From Eretmocerus hayati (lineage: Eukaryota > Arthropoda > Insecta > Hymenoptera > Aphelinidae), in NCBI GenBank assembly GCA_029851415.1, contig CM056742.1, forward strand, positions 92,990,748 to 93,054,747: 64,000 bases of DNA, in the 5' to 3' direction. The translations under genes and the position numbers were made by a program. How positions within the stretch are numbered: the stretch's first letter is position 1; each line of letters opens with the position of its first letter. The notes beneath the pieces were generated by a model. The model did not search any database. It saw nothing but the letters and a program-made list of their open reading frames with translations, and was not told the origin of the DNA. Positions 25,801 through 37,788 of this stretch are shown here, in pieces.

Positions 25801-27030
25801 AGGTTCATAGCCCGAGTTAGAGTGGTTTGAATTGATCTATGGCAAAGTCAGAAAATCAGCTTCTTCATTTTGACTCGCAAGTCGGTCGATCAAATAATTT
25901 GCCATTTGTATTTACATGTGATTTGAAATTATTGTTTCAGACTTACTTTCCTCAAGAATCCAAACCGAGTTGTCTTGGGGAATGTACCTAACAATGCAAA
26001 TGCAAGCGTTGTGAATGTGTCTAAAACAAAAAAACGTCGCAGTGGCGTAGATCCGTCGTTACCAGAGTCTAGTGGAGTATGCAAAAATACTGCCATCATA
26101 AAATTCTGCCTGCAATTTGGCATTCCATTTGAAAGAACGCAAGACCCGCGTTTCAAGAATTTCTTATCAGCTTTAGACCCACATCATCAAATACCAGCAA
26201 GTGATGCATTTTCTGAGATCATTGCGTCAAAATCTTTGAAAGACTTGATGATATCACTATCAGGTGGTCGATTTAGCAATGTGATGTGGGTTCAATGTTG
26301 CAAAAGTACATCCGGACTGGTTTTGCAAGCAAGTGCAATAATCACGTCTGACCGAAAGTTTATCGCTGTAGATTTTTCAAGAACCAAAGAGATCACCCAA
26401 GACAGTTTTATTGCCTTTTGTATTAAGTCGGTTGAAACAGTATTTGATTACCATGAGGTCGAAGTAGCTCATATCATCCATAACATGAGATATGATTGTC
26501 TCAATTTAGACAGCGATGGGGATGGAAAAATTCATCTCTTGAAATCTTTCTCTCTTTTATTCTCAAATTTGAAGAGGATTGTCGGCTCCTTTGATGGAGA
26601 TGACCTTCAGTCTCAGTACAAATCGCATCTCTATGAGCTGCACAATAGAATGAAGGTGGACAACTCGATTGGCTGTGCCAGCAGATTCATTCGGGAACTT
26701 TTATCTAACGACTCATTCAATAGTAAAAGTGATGTTGTAGAAATTATCAACGACTTTCTTCAACAGATCCATCTAACCGCTGAATTTTTGAATTCTAAAT
26801 ATCAGGATGATTATTTAAACGAGGATGCTTAGTTCATTGTGAACGAGTTTCTCATCGATATGCGAGTCAATATGGACGATTCATCGGCATATTTGAGTAA
26901 ATCTGAATACTTTCGGGTGCTATTTGCAAAAGGATGTCTGACGGGGCTCGGAATTCCGCTTGCGGGAAACCTCGTCAATGAGAATGAAAATAAATTCACT
27001 CCCGCGTCTCGCTGGGCGGAGACGAGATAG
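22811..27030 (+). pseudogene. Decayed hAT-like transposase gene, three exons
   Basis: Exon 1 (22811-22891) starts MENIENLLQQPDV and ends at donor GTATGA. Exon 2 (23189-23348) follows acceptor CCTGCAG and carries a BED-type zinc-finger fragment (CKFDCGEKYKRR...LENH). Exon 3 (from 25942 after TTGTTTCAG) joins in phase through NHTLTF. It continues with a hAT-like core (CLQFGIPFERTQDPRFKNFL, then a region rich in conserved hydrophobics). There are two in-frame stops, TGA at 23220 and TAG at 26830-26832. The frame stays open after the TAG to 27030. The hAT C-terminal dimerisation region is not seen. The 2.6-kb second intron contains the Tc1-type MITE. Splice phases fit exactly, so the gene structure is well supported, while loss of function rests on the two stops. 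A domesticated short product from exon 3 is possible but unproven. Confidence 0.62.
23774..24661. mobile_element. Tc1/mariner-type foldback MITE (888 bp)
   Basis: The element starts CAGTACCCGTCGAAATTAAT and ends with the complement of CAGTGGCCGTCGAAATTAAT. It is flanked on both sides by TA (23772-23773 and 24662-24663), the target duplication of the Tc1/mariner superfamily. The complementary arms continue for roughly 350-400 bp to a centre near 24210, so it folds into a long hairpin. Arms have diverged by substitutions and small gaps. There is no transposase. It sits inside intron 2 of the hAT-like gene, so it arrived after that element. Confidence 0.85.
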
Positions 27031-27519
27031 TTGAGGGTTGAGCAGTCTTGTTTTGTTGAGTGGAGGCCTCGGCTTTCAACGCTCCGAGCAGCGCCAAGCG
27101 TTTGGCCTGTTGAAGTCCGTAGAGGTCTCGTCGGTGCTCCTTTTCGGAGCGGGGTACGTAGGTTTTGGAACGTCTCTGTCGTTGACTGGGACGGTCCATC
27201 CGTCCGGTCAAGGTGCGTGGGCGTCCTCACGACGTCGTTGGATTAGGGACGGGGTTAGGCACTCGAATAATTCTCACAGTTTCAAGATACAATTGCGACT
27301 CGGTACTCGAGGTGCGAAACACGAACACTATGCACACTTGGTCACTCATGCCCCCGGGGCAACTTGGTACGGTCGCGGCGGGGCACGTTGCGTCGGGTTC
27401 GTCGAGGCCACGGCTGGGCCGAGTGTCGTGGAGACAGCGTCGCGACGGCGAGCTGGAGGAGACTGATGATCTTTGACGTTCGGGAGCGCGGTCTTATATA
27501 CCCGCGTTCTACCTATGTT
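27031..27519 (+). promoter_or_regulatory. GC-rich block ending in a TATA box
   Basis: Just after the hAT remnant the base composition jumps to GC-rich with many CpG and ends at TCTTATATACCCGCG; the TATATA lies at 27495-27500. The first palindrome of the hairpin array begins 20 bp downstream, close to where transcription would be expected to start. Long overlapping frames in this block are a product of the high GC content. It could be a U3-like promoter of an unknown element or an independent promoter; no second copy was found. Confidence 0.4.
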
Positions 27520-28028
27520 CGTACGCTCGGGAAGCGTACGATCCTATGCCTCGTATACTACGTACGCTGCTGAAGCGTACGTTTGTATAGAGAGATCGTT
27601 TCGTACGTCCCGGAGACGTACGAATTTCAATGTCTCGAAAATCGTACGGTTGAAAGGCGTACGTGTATTTGCATCTACCTGATTTATGAGTACCGTGGCG
27701 TACGCCTGAGAGGCGTACGAAAATGAGTCGATCCGATGTACGATTTGAAGTGTATCCGAACGTACGCCTAATCGGCGTACGAAAATGAGTTGATCTGTTT
27801 TATGATTTGAAGTGTATCCGAACGTACGCCTAATCAGCGTACGAAAATGAGTTGATCTGATTTATGATTTGGAGTATATCCGAACGTACGCCTAAGCGGC
27901 GTACGAAAATGAGTTGATCTGATTTACGATTTGGAGTATATCCGAACGTACGCCTAAGTGGCGTACGAAAATGAGTTGATTGATTCGTGGCTTTAAACGC
28001 GCTGAATCGTACGCTTGAGTAACGTACG
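27520..28028. repeat. Array of ten phased 21-bp palindromes
   Basis: Ten copies of one motif begin at 27520, 27561, 27602, 27643, 27699, 27761, 27823, 27885, 27947 and 28008. Each has 8-base arms of the form CGTACGNN and NNCGTACG around a 5-nt purine-rich loop. The first four are exactly 41 bp apart, and the last six are 62, 62, 62, 62 and 61 bp apart. The last two arm bases change in a paired manner: CT/AG (copies 1, 2), TC/GA (copy 3), CC/GG (copies 5, 6, 8, 9). Copies 4, 7 and 10 have one or two mismatches. The 62-bp part is a true tandem repeat including spacers (AAAATGAGTTGAT...); the 41-bp part keeps the palindrome while its spacers differ. Likely roles are dimeric protein-binding sites or RNA hairpins; neither is shown. 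Confidence 0.85.
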
Positions 28029-28189
28029 ATTTGGGTGCGTCGGTTGCGTAGGCGAGTGATTGGCTCGTGTGCAAAAAATTGTATATTCGCGGTGATACAG
28101 AATATTAATGCGGGAGTATGCTCGCGTCATGTCAAAAGGATGATCCGGAAAAATTTTGGAAGATGGCTGTCACAAAACATCCAAAATTA

Positions 28190-29630
28190 AGGGCCAAATC
28201 CATGTAAGATCAGGCAGGGAAAAGAGTTGAGGTCACGGATATTTCTGCCGATGAAGTATATCATTCTTGAGACAAAATGAGGAGATACGTATTTTTTTGT
28301 TTGGCCTGAATCGATTCCTTGTCAGAGCTACGCAAATTTGGAGATCGGGAGCTGCAAGATCATTTTAAGAAAAACTGACACTTTGAAATCAGGATAGATG
28401 CAATAATTCCTATGCGACTTCGAATATTCAGCTGAATCTTGTTGGATATAGTTACTAGGTAGATGTTGCATGCAAATTTACACTAATTAGGTTGGAATTG
28501 CCATTCGGATCCGAAAAAACTCGTTTTTTACGAGAAATTAAGGAAAATTAATTACTCAAAAACACCATCGTGAATTTCTTTGGTGAATTTTCTGGGGGTA
28601 TTTGATGACATGATGTTTCAGAGGGTACTCTCCGAGTAGGCGCTAAAAGCTCGAAATGACCAAAAAAAAAATTTTTCGAGAAAAAAATTTTCTATTGTCT
28701 CGAATAGGTTCTGGCATCCTTCAAATACTGAATATTGGCTGAAAAGTAGTACCTACAGAGTACAGCACCTGCAAATATCTACAGAGACTCATTTCCTCCG
28801 ACTTATCTCGCACAGGGAGTAAGCGCAGTGGTCAAGATTGTTGGAAAGGCTATATGAGCAAAAATGCTTCCAGTCTAATTTTCTCTACGTCTACGTTTTT
28901 CCAGTAAGTGTTATCCACCACTGGCAGTGATATGAGACTGAAAACATTTTTGCTCATATAGCACTTTCAACAAGCTTGGGCACTGTGCTTACTTTCTGTG
29001 CAAGATAAGTTGGAGGAATTGAGTCTCTGTAGATATTTACAGGTACTGTACTCTGTAGGTACTACTATTCAGCCAATATTTATTATTTGAAGGATGCCAG
29101 AACCTATTTGAGACAAGAAAAATTTTTTTTCCAAAAAATATTTTTTTTTGGTCATCTGGAGCTTTGAGCGCCGACTCTGAGAGTACCCTCTGGAACATCA
29201 TGTCATCAAATACCCCCAGAAAATTCACCAAAGGAATTCACGATGGTATTTTTGAGTGATTAATTTTTTTTAATCTCTCGTAAAAGAGTTTTTTCGGATC
29301 CGAATGGCAATTCCAATCTGAATAGTGCATTCCAATCTAATTTGCATGCAACATCTACCTAGTAAATATATCTAACAAGATTCAGCTGAATATTCAAAGT
29401 CGCATAGGAATTATTGCATCTTTACTGATTTCAAAGTGTCAGTTTTTCTAAAATTTATTTTACAGCTCCCGATCTCCAAATTCGCGTAGCTCTGACAGGA
29501 AATCGATTCAGGCGAAACAAAAAAATACGTATCTCATCATCCCATCCCAAGAATGATATACTTCATCGTTAAAAATATCCGTGACCCCAACTTTCTTCGC
29601 TGCCTGATCTTACATAGATTCGGCCTAAGT
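28190..29630. repeat. 1.4-kb palindrome (foldback element)
   Basis: The left arm, starting near ATGTAAGATCAGGCAG (28202), is mirrored by CTGCCTGATCTTACAT (ending near 29619). Complementarity runs to a centre near 28905. Inner arms include the pair around AAAATGCTTCCAGTCT and AGACTGAAAACATTTT. Arms are about 700 bp with moderate divergence and small indels. No coding capacity and no clear target duplication were seen. The sequence is unrelated to family A. Confidence 0.8.
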
Positions 29631-32600
29631 AATTCAGCTTTAGATTTGCTGAAAATTCCTGCTACACCAAGAGCCATTGACTTTCAGAAGTTTTCTAAAG
29701 CTTACGACCCTTCTTGGGATGATAATGAGAATCTAAGAGTTTTAACTTTTTCTACATTCTTTGATTCAGAGTGACTCCTGGAGAGCTAGATATCCTTATT
29801 CTTGACAAACTATCAGACATGGATTTGACTAGAATTTTCATGCAGTTTTTGTACCTCGGGTGGATTCATACACGTAAATTTGTCACTCTGTCTTTGTATT
29901 TCTCCAGTACCTTTTTGTCCCTTTGACATGTAATTTGGTATACCCAGTGATTGATTGTTCAATTATCTAAAACGATATTATGAGGTGCTTCATGGTCGGA
30001 TTCATGATACAATATTCAGAAATTATAAAGCACCATCTCATTGCATTTGGTGCTTGAGTTGTTATTAATGAAACGTTAAATTGTAATAATTTGTGATGAC
30101 TAGTAATGTTATGCATTAGTGCGATAAGAAAAGATTGTATGTACAGATGTTCAAGAACACTAATCTCTCAATTTTCCTCCCATCGCGGAGGTATCATAGA
30201 AGAGCTTCAACTCATGTCTGTTGAAGGTGGTTTCAACAAGGCTTGTTTGCCTTTGATGTATATGATACATCCTAAGACATTACGATTTCACATTTCCATT
30301 GTAATGTAAGAGCATCGACTAGTCTTGAGAAGTTTGATTATGGCAGCTTTGATATCATACGAGGATTGTGAGCTAGTGTTGATTGTCGATTCGTCTAAAA
30401 AGTAACGAAGTTTAAAGGAAATTGAGGCCCGCTGGATTGGCTCATTTTTTGAACAGTTATTCATTTTCGAAGTTATTTGAATCGCTCAGGATGATTGATC
30501 TTCGACTTTGTTTGAGATTATACGACTTCCAAGTTTATAACGCAGGAAGTATTTCTCGGCGGAGTGTGAAAAGATGCGTGTTGGTCTGAATCGCTATAGA
30601 TAATTACAGATGTTTAATATCTACCTATTTAATGGGATAAGCGAGGACATAACCATGTCAGCGAAACCGCTACTAGAAGACTGTGGCGTAGCTTTGTGGT
30701 TGTCGTTTTATCAAAGATATTCCTTGCGAGAAAAAAGATCTAAAGTAGGCGTCGTTACATTGCGTATCAGAGCAATTCTTACATACCCTAGTCTCAAATG
30801 CTGCCTCATTCGTGGTAATTAAAACATAGGGTAGATGCAATCTCAATAAGGCTCGCCTCTGGAGCCATGTCATCAATACTTACCTTCGACTATGTACTTT
30901 TATGATTTTATCTCGTTCTCTGTCCTTTCCCAACCCACTCTCTCATAAACAATTCTATTTCCGCCACTACCGACTCAAATGTTTTCCCATCCCTGCTTCG
31001 ATCAGCAATGCATGTTGATTTTATTGTGGCCGCAACTTGTTAGAGCCCGCGACTAATTTTTGAACTTCTGAAAATTATTTCATGGGTCTATTTTATGAGT
31101 TCGAATGATAGTGATACCAATGGCTTGTAAGTTTCTCAGTGTAACAAATGTTCCAATCTCAAGTCGATTCCATTATTGATTGTTGTCAAACAAAATCACT
31201 CTAATTTTGTATGATATATGAATAAAAATTTTCTACCTGACATCTTGTACTCCATAACTCAGAAAACTCCTCTCATGACAAGATAATAACTAAACACGAA
31301 GTGTCTGAGTAAGTTACTCGCTGACGCAACTCACACAAAAACAGAATCTCATCAGAATGTGCTTGTGTACCATCTTGCTGTGATTGATGTTGAACCAAGT
31401 ATATCATAGCTCCGATTTAGAAGAATTGATTGATCCACGGAAACTCCTCTCGTTCAAGCATGTATTTAAACGAGTGAAGTATAAACGCACATAGTTGGTA
31501 TTCTGCTAGAACGGTACAGTGCTTCAAGACAAAATGTAAAATATTTTCATATCGATCGTACTTGCTGCAGAGTACACTAAAATATTCGTAAGAACGATGA
31601 ATTCTGCGCCAATTCCAAGACTTTTGAGCATTGAGAAGTTTTTAAGCAGCACACTCTTTCACACTTGCTATTTTGACAAGAAGGTGTTTACGATCATCCT
31701 ACATTCGAATTTCTCACTAATTTGAACCATGTTTGGAATTACTAGAAATACACGACATGAAAAAGACAAAAAAATTGCATTATTTCGACAGACGAGGATG
31801 AAACAATTAGTATACCAGCGAGAGTAATACAAACTTGAAGCGTGTTTTGAGTGGCTGTACAGTATAGCACAGGCCGGGAAAGAATTCAAAAGATCCTGAT
31901 CCAATTGAGATTCAAAAATATTGATCAACGAAGGAACGAGACAAAAAACTGGTCGATCGGCGCTTTTCTCTATTTTAGGGACCGCAAACATTCATGAAAA
32001 GAGAACAAAGACTAATTTCAGCGTTGGTGAGGTGGAGCAACAATAGCATCTTTTGAAAAAGAATTTTGAAAAGAAAAAAAAAACAAAGCCTATTTGACGA
32101 GTTACCCATCGAGCCCTGCTGTTGAGGCCACAGACAAATTCGAGCGAGTTCTAGATTTCCAGGCGATGTGGAAAATTAATGGTTCTCTATAATTCTTCTA
32201 CTCTTCCAAATGTGAGCTTTCGACACACTCTGGCCTCATCAGCCGAAGAAAGTATTGAATCTTTAGCCTCATGCATGTTTTCATCATTTGCATGCAACAC
32301 CGATCATTTTGTAATGAGCCACGCAAATTAATTGAACGGTCATCAAAATAATCGTATGTGGGCTTGTTTGTGAAACATTGTTCAGAAATCGTCGTTTTTG
32401 AGGTAGCGGTACCTTCGACCAACAAATCAAATGCAACCTACATGAATAATTTACGTGCTCTCCTTATGAATGAAGAACGTTCAAGTTCATCCAGGAGTGT
32501 GGTTCTTTCTTGCATAATATACATAACGAATTATCCGGGGATTTTCGACAGAACGTGGGGGAAAAATCGAGAATTCGTCGGAAATTTTTCGAAGTCTCTT

Positions 32601-33128
32601 CTGAAAACACCCTTAATTAAGATCAACATATGGAATCGACTGAGATCGACAGTAAAGTGAAGGAAACGATTGGGAAAATTACTTCGGTTCGAGCTTTTTC
32701 GTCTAGTTCCGCCAATAGGCCCTGTTCAGACGACACTCATGTGCGTGGAATAGAGATAAGCTCAACAAAAGCGTCAGCTTACTGCTAACTACATTATACC
32801 CCGGTGGGGAGAACCTACAGTTATAGGTGACTGATCCACTGTGCCACGAAACCATTTGCCGGATTCTCTTCCTCCATCCGTAGATCGAATTTTCCATCTA
32901 TGAGTAAAAATTCATGGTGAGCGCTTGAGGGTGAAAATAAAAACTGCACACCAAAAAGCCATCAACAAGTGAGTTGCAATGATTTGAATTTTTTTGCAAT
33001 GATACAACAATAATATGGTTGTTAACAGCTACAAATATTGATTATATTCAGCTTGAAATACGTAACATGAAGGATTATATAATTACATAATTACATAATT
33101 GACCAACATTAGACACTACCGATCAATG
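29631..33128. other. No gene recognised
   Basis: AT-rich sequence with only short frames and no recognisable domain, RNA gene or repeat structure. Confidence 0.4.
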
Positions 33129-34026
33129 GTTTGTGCACACGTCAAAAAAATTTCCGCTTCTGCTCGCTCGACTGATCGGATCTCCTTGATCCAAAAAATT
33201 CTATTTGGGCTCATTTTTTAGGTTCTTTCAAGCACTTTGAGAGTTATTTGGTGATTCTCCTGCGCGGCGGAATAGATTCTTGGAGAATGAATCTGAACAC
33301 TTGTAGAATTTCATCAAAATCGGGTCATTACCTCACCCTCCGCGAGTGTTGCAGAAATAGATGGATTTCGATAATTCCAAAAAAACACCCTATAGTAGAA
33401 GTCCAAATCCTCAAAATCCGTTCTTGGAGATTATTATAGGTTATTCCTGTCGCGAGCTGCAACTCTTCTTATAGATGAAGATTTTCCTCGAAAAAGGACG
33501 AGTCATTGACAAATTATGATTGGACTCATTTTTCTACTGATATAAGGACTGATCTTGGTTCCTCTCACCAACAACATGGGAAAAAAATTTGAAAAACTTA
33601 GAGGAATACCACCGTGAGCCCGATTTCTTCACCTTTTGTGGTTTTTGGGATTCTTCTTCGGGAACAATCTCCCCTAACAAAAACAATTACAGCTCGTATC
33701 AGAAATAGGCTAGGATAATTCTCAAAAATGGATTTTGAAGCTCTTGACTCCTATTTTGAGACGCTTTTTGAATTATCTAAATCAAAAAGCGTCCACCATA
33801 CGCCAGACTCGCGTAGGTTTGCGTGATGACCCGATTTGTATGAGATTTGCCAAGGCTTCAAATTGCTTTGGGAGAACCTATTAAGATGCGCGGAAAAAAT
33901 AACAAATAGCTCTGTAAGTGCTAGGAAAGAGCGACAAAATGAGCCTAAGTAGAAGTATTTTGGACCACGGAGATTTGAACAGTCGAATGAGCGATTTCGC
34001 AATTTTTTTTCTAGGTGTGCACAAAC
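33129..34026. repeat. 0.9-kb diverged palindrome (foldback element)
   Basis: The ends GTTTGTGCACAC (33129-33140) and GTGTGCACAAAC (34015-34026) are exact complements. Between them the two arms align in inverted orientation over about 400 bp each, sharing for example AAATCGGGTCAT and TCCAAAA..CT.CT. Divergence is greater than in the 8366-10270 copy, so this is an older insertion. It has no coding capacity. Confidence 0.78.
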
Positions 34027-34199
34027 TTTTGACCAGAACTATACTCGAACTTCTTGGATGAAAGTAAAGATGTGGAAAGTACAAAGATGTGCGCGGCGAC
34101 CACACGGGCGGGAAGGCGAAACCAACGTGGACCTCTCTGCTATGGCTATTTCTTGTTACGGACGACAACTTTTGAGATCAAAAATCACTTTACGAGGTG

Positions 34200-34370
34200 T
34201 CCAGGGATGGTATGAGCCACTCTGGACTTGGGTCGGAGGAAAGGCTCTGAAATGTGGTAGTATAGGCTGGGCCAGGATAGGATGAACCGGGCTGGGTTGG
34301 GCTGTGATTGAGTGGGATGGCATGGGCTGGGCCGGGATGGGATGGGTTGTGCTGGGCTGGGATAGCATAG
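34200..34370. repeat. GGGCTGGGATGG minisatellite, left part
   Basis: Irregular short repeats built from GGGCTGGG, GGGATGG and related words. The same repeat resumes at 45311 immediately after the right end of the P-type transposon, so one array was split by that insertion. Frames on both strands with Ser/Pro-rich or His/Pro-rich products are by-products of the repeat. Confidence 0.75.
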
Positions 34371-36996
34371 TATGGGAATAGGGAGGGTAGAGAAGAAGGA
34401 GAGTAAACTCGGCCTCTGAGCGGTCCCAAAACGAGTTGCCAGAAGATGGGCTTTGGCCGCCAGAGGCGCTGACTCCGCGGTTTCCGCAGTAGCTACACCG
34501 ACGACCAGCTGCGGTTCGGTGTGTGCGTGCGAACTGCGTGGCTCGCATGCAGCATATACGCGCGGCAGAGCGGTCATGCATAGAGTGATGCGTTCGTGCA
34601 GGGATCTCGAAATCAGTCAATCTTGAAACTTGATGTTCCCCGCCCGCACATCTGCGCGAACTTTTTTCATTCATTTTTGCACACTGAATGATAATCAATA
34701 GTTGGCTCAATATTGTATTTTGAAAAAAAAATTCGAGAGTACCCTACTGAACAACAATTACACCGACGCTGGCACTGACGGTAGATACATCGAACTGCAA
34801 ATATAACAGTGATAATGCATATATCTTGTATCAATCAATCAGTTCATGTTGAAATCAGAGACAAACATACATAAAAATCACAAATATTCAGTCTTGCAAA
34901 AATAAAATAGTAATAGAATGATACATTCATGAACATGAGGCAATATAAAACACATACACAATTACAATCAAATGAAACGACCATAAAATTCGAAATAGCA
35001 ATGAAACGCTACACTTTACACGACAATTCAGTTTAGAGATACAACAATTATGAATTAGCACAGCCTCGAATTCTTCCTGCATTGTTTAGTTTTCTTCTTC
35101 TTCTCATTATTCAGCCTATTGTACACTTTAGCCATTTGGCTCGCTCGTGTGACTAGATAATATTCTATAACAGTTCTAGTTAGGGATTCCGAGTGATCAA
35201 TGCACCCGATGAGTGGTGTTTTGATTTGACTCACTTTGTACAGAGCTTGAAAAACAGTATCTTGATTGAGAGAATGGTTACCGATCACTTTTTGCAACTG
35301 ATCTTCCAATAGTTTGGTCAACTCAAATAAATTTTGGCTTGGTATGATCAAAAATCCTCGTGACAGAAGTGTAATCGCCCTATCACGATCTTCATTAGCT
35401 TCTTCACTCTTGCAAGAGAGCCTGCAAGCGGTGCAACGTATGAACCCATCAATTTTCTTGGATATGAAACCTGCGAAAAGACTCTGCGCCTCTGATGAAG
35501 TTTCTGCCCTCTCATATTCATGATCTGTTTCGTAATCAGTTACACCGATAGAGCTGTCCAATTGCAAGTCACCCACTTCATCGTCCTTTCCAATGCTTTT
35601 GTCTAATAGGTATTCCCATTGTTTCGCTCTACTTGAAATTTTACTGTCTTGATCTTCAGCCGGAGCCACAAGTGCCTCCATCATTTCTGTTTTCGTGATA
35701 TTGGAGCCTTTGGGTGGCTGCACGAGTGAATAAACAGAGTAGAGCCGAATCACTTGCCCGAATACAGTTGGGTCTGGATGATCATTGCATTCACAATAGT
35801 ATCGCAGGATCCCGAAAAGTCCCTGGAACAAACCGAGATCAACATGATAAGGGCATTGATCTGCATAATTGATTCCTACACGGACAAAATAACCCTTTCG
35901 ACAAGGGGTTGTTTTTTTAATAGATACTTGATTTATGTGACTCAATGGAGAATATATACCTCTAATGCATCCTGCAATACTCTAGCAACCATGAGGTACT
36001 CAAAGTCACATTGACTCACAAGGAAAGAACAGATTTCCAAAGTAGCAATTAGAGTGACTTTCAATCCCGTCAGAGTATTATCTGGGATAATGAAGGGTTG
36101 GTTTCAGCACTCTGCCTGAGTTTCCCAATCTTCCAAAAAGTCCAGAAACGCATTTATAGCCTGCGGAAATTTTGGTACCTGTATATTCAATTTGCTATTT
36201 CAACAGAATTTCTATAAACCCTTAATGAAAAATCAGACCTGTTGACGCGGGCACATATCAGAAGGACGCAGAGCAGTTTGAGGACTGCGAGATGTCATTG
36301 AAACAATCACAGAGTGAACCAACTTGATCAATTTGACTGTGGGCTCGCAATCGATCAGATCTGGTTCTGCATCTTTATGCAGAAGCATCGAAGCGGCAAC
36401 TCTCTCATCAAAGAACTGTGAAGAAAAAAGAGGCACCGTACCAAAAAACAGCTCGATAATATTTGGATCCTGATACTTGAACCAATTTACCTGCAACGCC
36501 AAACCAACACTCATTTTTTGGAACCCTACTGGGTGTATATAATCTTCTGTCAGCTTGTATGCCACTCGCAATCTAAGTGTGTCACTCCGTTCAACATTCA
36601 AAAGAGCTCTCCAATGTCTCAGTTTCACAATCCCAAATGGTGTCTTGACGAAGCATACAATGTCATATAAACATAATAAATGTACGAAATTGATGAGATA
36701 TTGACCTAGAATAAAACGTACTTGGAACTCTTCTTGTTCAGTCACACGATTTCGGAAGTTCTTCAAGAGGTGGGAGAAATCTGATTGGAACCACAACCGT
36801 CGCTGAGGGTCGCACGGGTGCTCACACGAAGTTTTATTTTCGTTAATTTCAAAAAATGTCCACATTGCTCGGTTCCACGTAGCAGCGTCGGTAGTGACAA
36901 AATCAACGAAAAACCCAGACTTTTCCAACAGATTTATAGCCTCTATCACTAGGTGCCTCTGAACGTCACCAGTGACTGCACCTCTAGAAATGAATA

Positions 36997-37788
36997 CAGT
37001 GGAACTTCGATATAACGAACTTCGATATAACGAAATCCTCGGTATAACGAAGTAGAGCTCCGGTCCTTTGAATTTTCTATCCCCACCTGTGTTAAATTAC
37101 CTCGTTATTACGAACTTGAACCTCGTTATAACGAAGTTTTGTCCGGAACATGAAGTAAAATTTCGGAAAAAGATCAAGTGTGAAGTGGTCTTTGAGAAAG
37201 ATTTATGACGGTCAATGAGTAGAAAATCATATTCAGGGTGTGCTCAGTGACTTATGAGTCAATAAAATCCTCAAAAACTTCAATGAATCGAAAGCTGGTG
37301 AGAGGTTCACTGATGACCGATCGAATTTCGAGGTTCGAGACCACCGCTCGAATCTTTTTTGAGGATATCAACCCGATATTTTTTCTAAGATTGTGAAACC
37401 TTCACTGAACAGTGAAAAGATAAATGAACATAGGACGACAAGTTTGTATCTCAAAAAATTAACAAGAATTGAGCCCGCACCCACGCATACGACCCTGTCC
37501 AGAGCCAAAAATGGCCCTTTTCAGGGGCCAACAAACTCTCGAATGTCGGAACATATTATTTGACCTACTAATTTGGGAAATTGAAGATTTTTTCAATGGC
37601 AAAAGCGTGTTTCTGCTGCATTGGTCTCTATGTAAAACGAATATCCCAAGATAGCTTATTCTTTGCTCAAATTGTGCACAGAAGGGCTTGCACATGAGGT
37701 TTTGGTACAAAACTTCGGTATAACGAAACCTCGATATAACGAAGGCGGAGGCCGGTCCCTTCAAGTTCGTTATATCGAAGTTCCACTG
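36997..37788. mobile_element. pogo/Tigger-like MITE (792 bp) in a P-transposase exon
   Basis: It has identical 26-bp ends starting CAGTGGAACTTCGATATAAC, flanked by TA at 36995-36996 and 37789-37790. Several further ATAACGAA repeats lie inside both ends, a pattern common in pogo-type elements. The interior is non-coding. It lies in exon 6 of the P transposase on the minus strand, between ...KWSQVVG and the codons leading to GDVQRHLVIE. Taking out the element plus one TA leaves 944 exon bases, exactly the length needed to keep phase with both neighbouring exons, so the excised allele would be open. Confidence 0.9.

Noticed and set aside
27031..27480. Frame of 142 codons as a gene
   Set aside because: GC-rich block open in several frames at once on both strands; no recognisable protein.
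27520..28028. Possible CRISPR array
   Set aside because: The repeats are palindromes 41 or 62 bp apart with related, not unique, spacers, and the surrounding DNA is eukaryotic.
34156..34710. Long minus-strand proline/serine-rich frames as a gene
   Set aside because: They translate the GGGCTGGG minisatellite and the GC-rich transposon end; composition is explained by the repeat.
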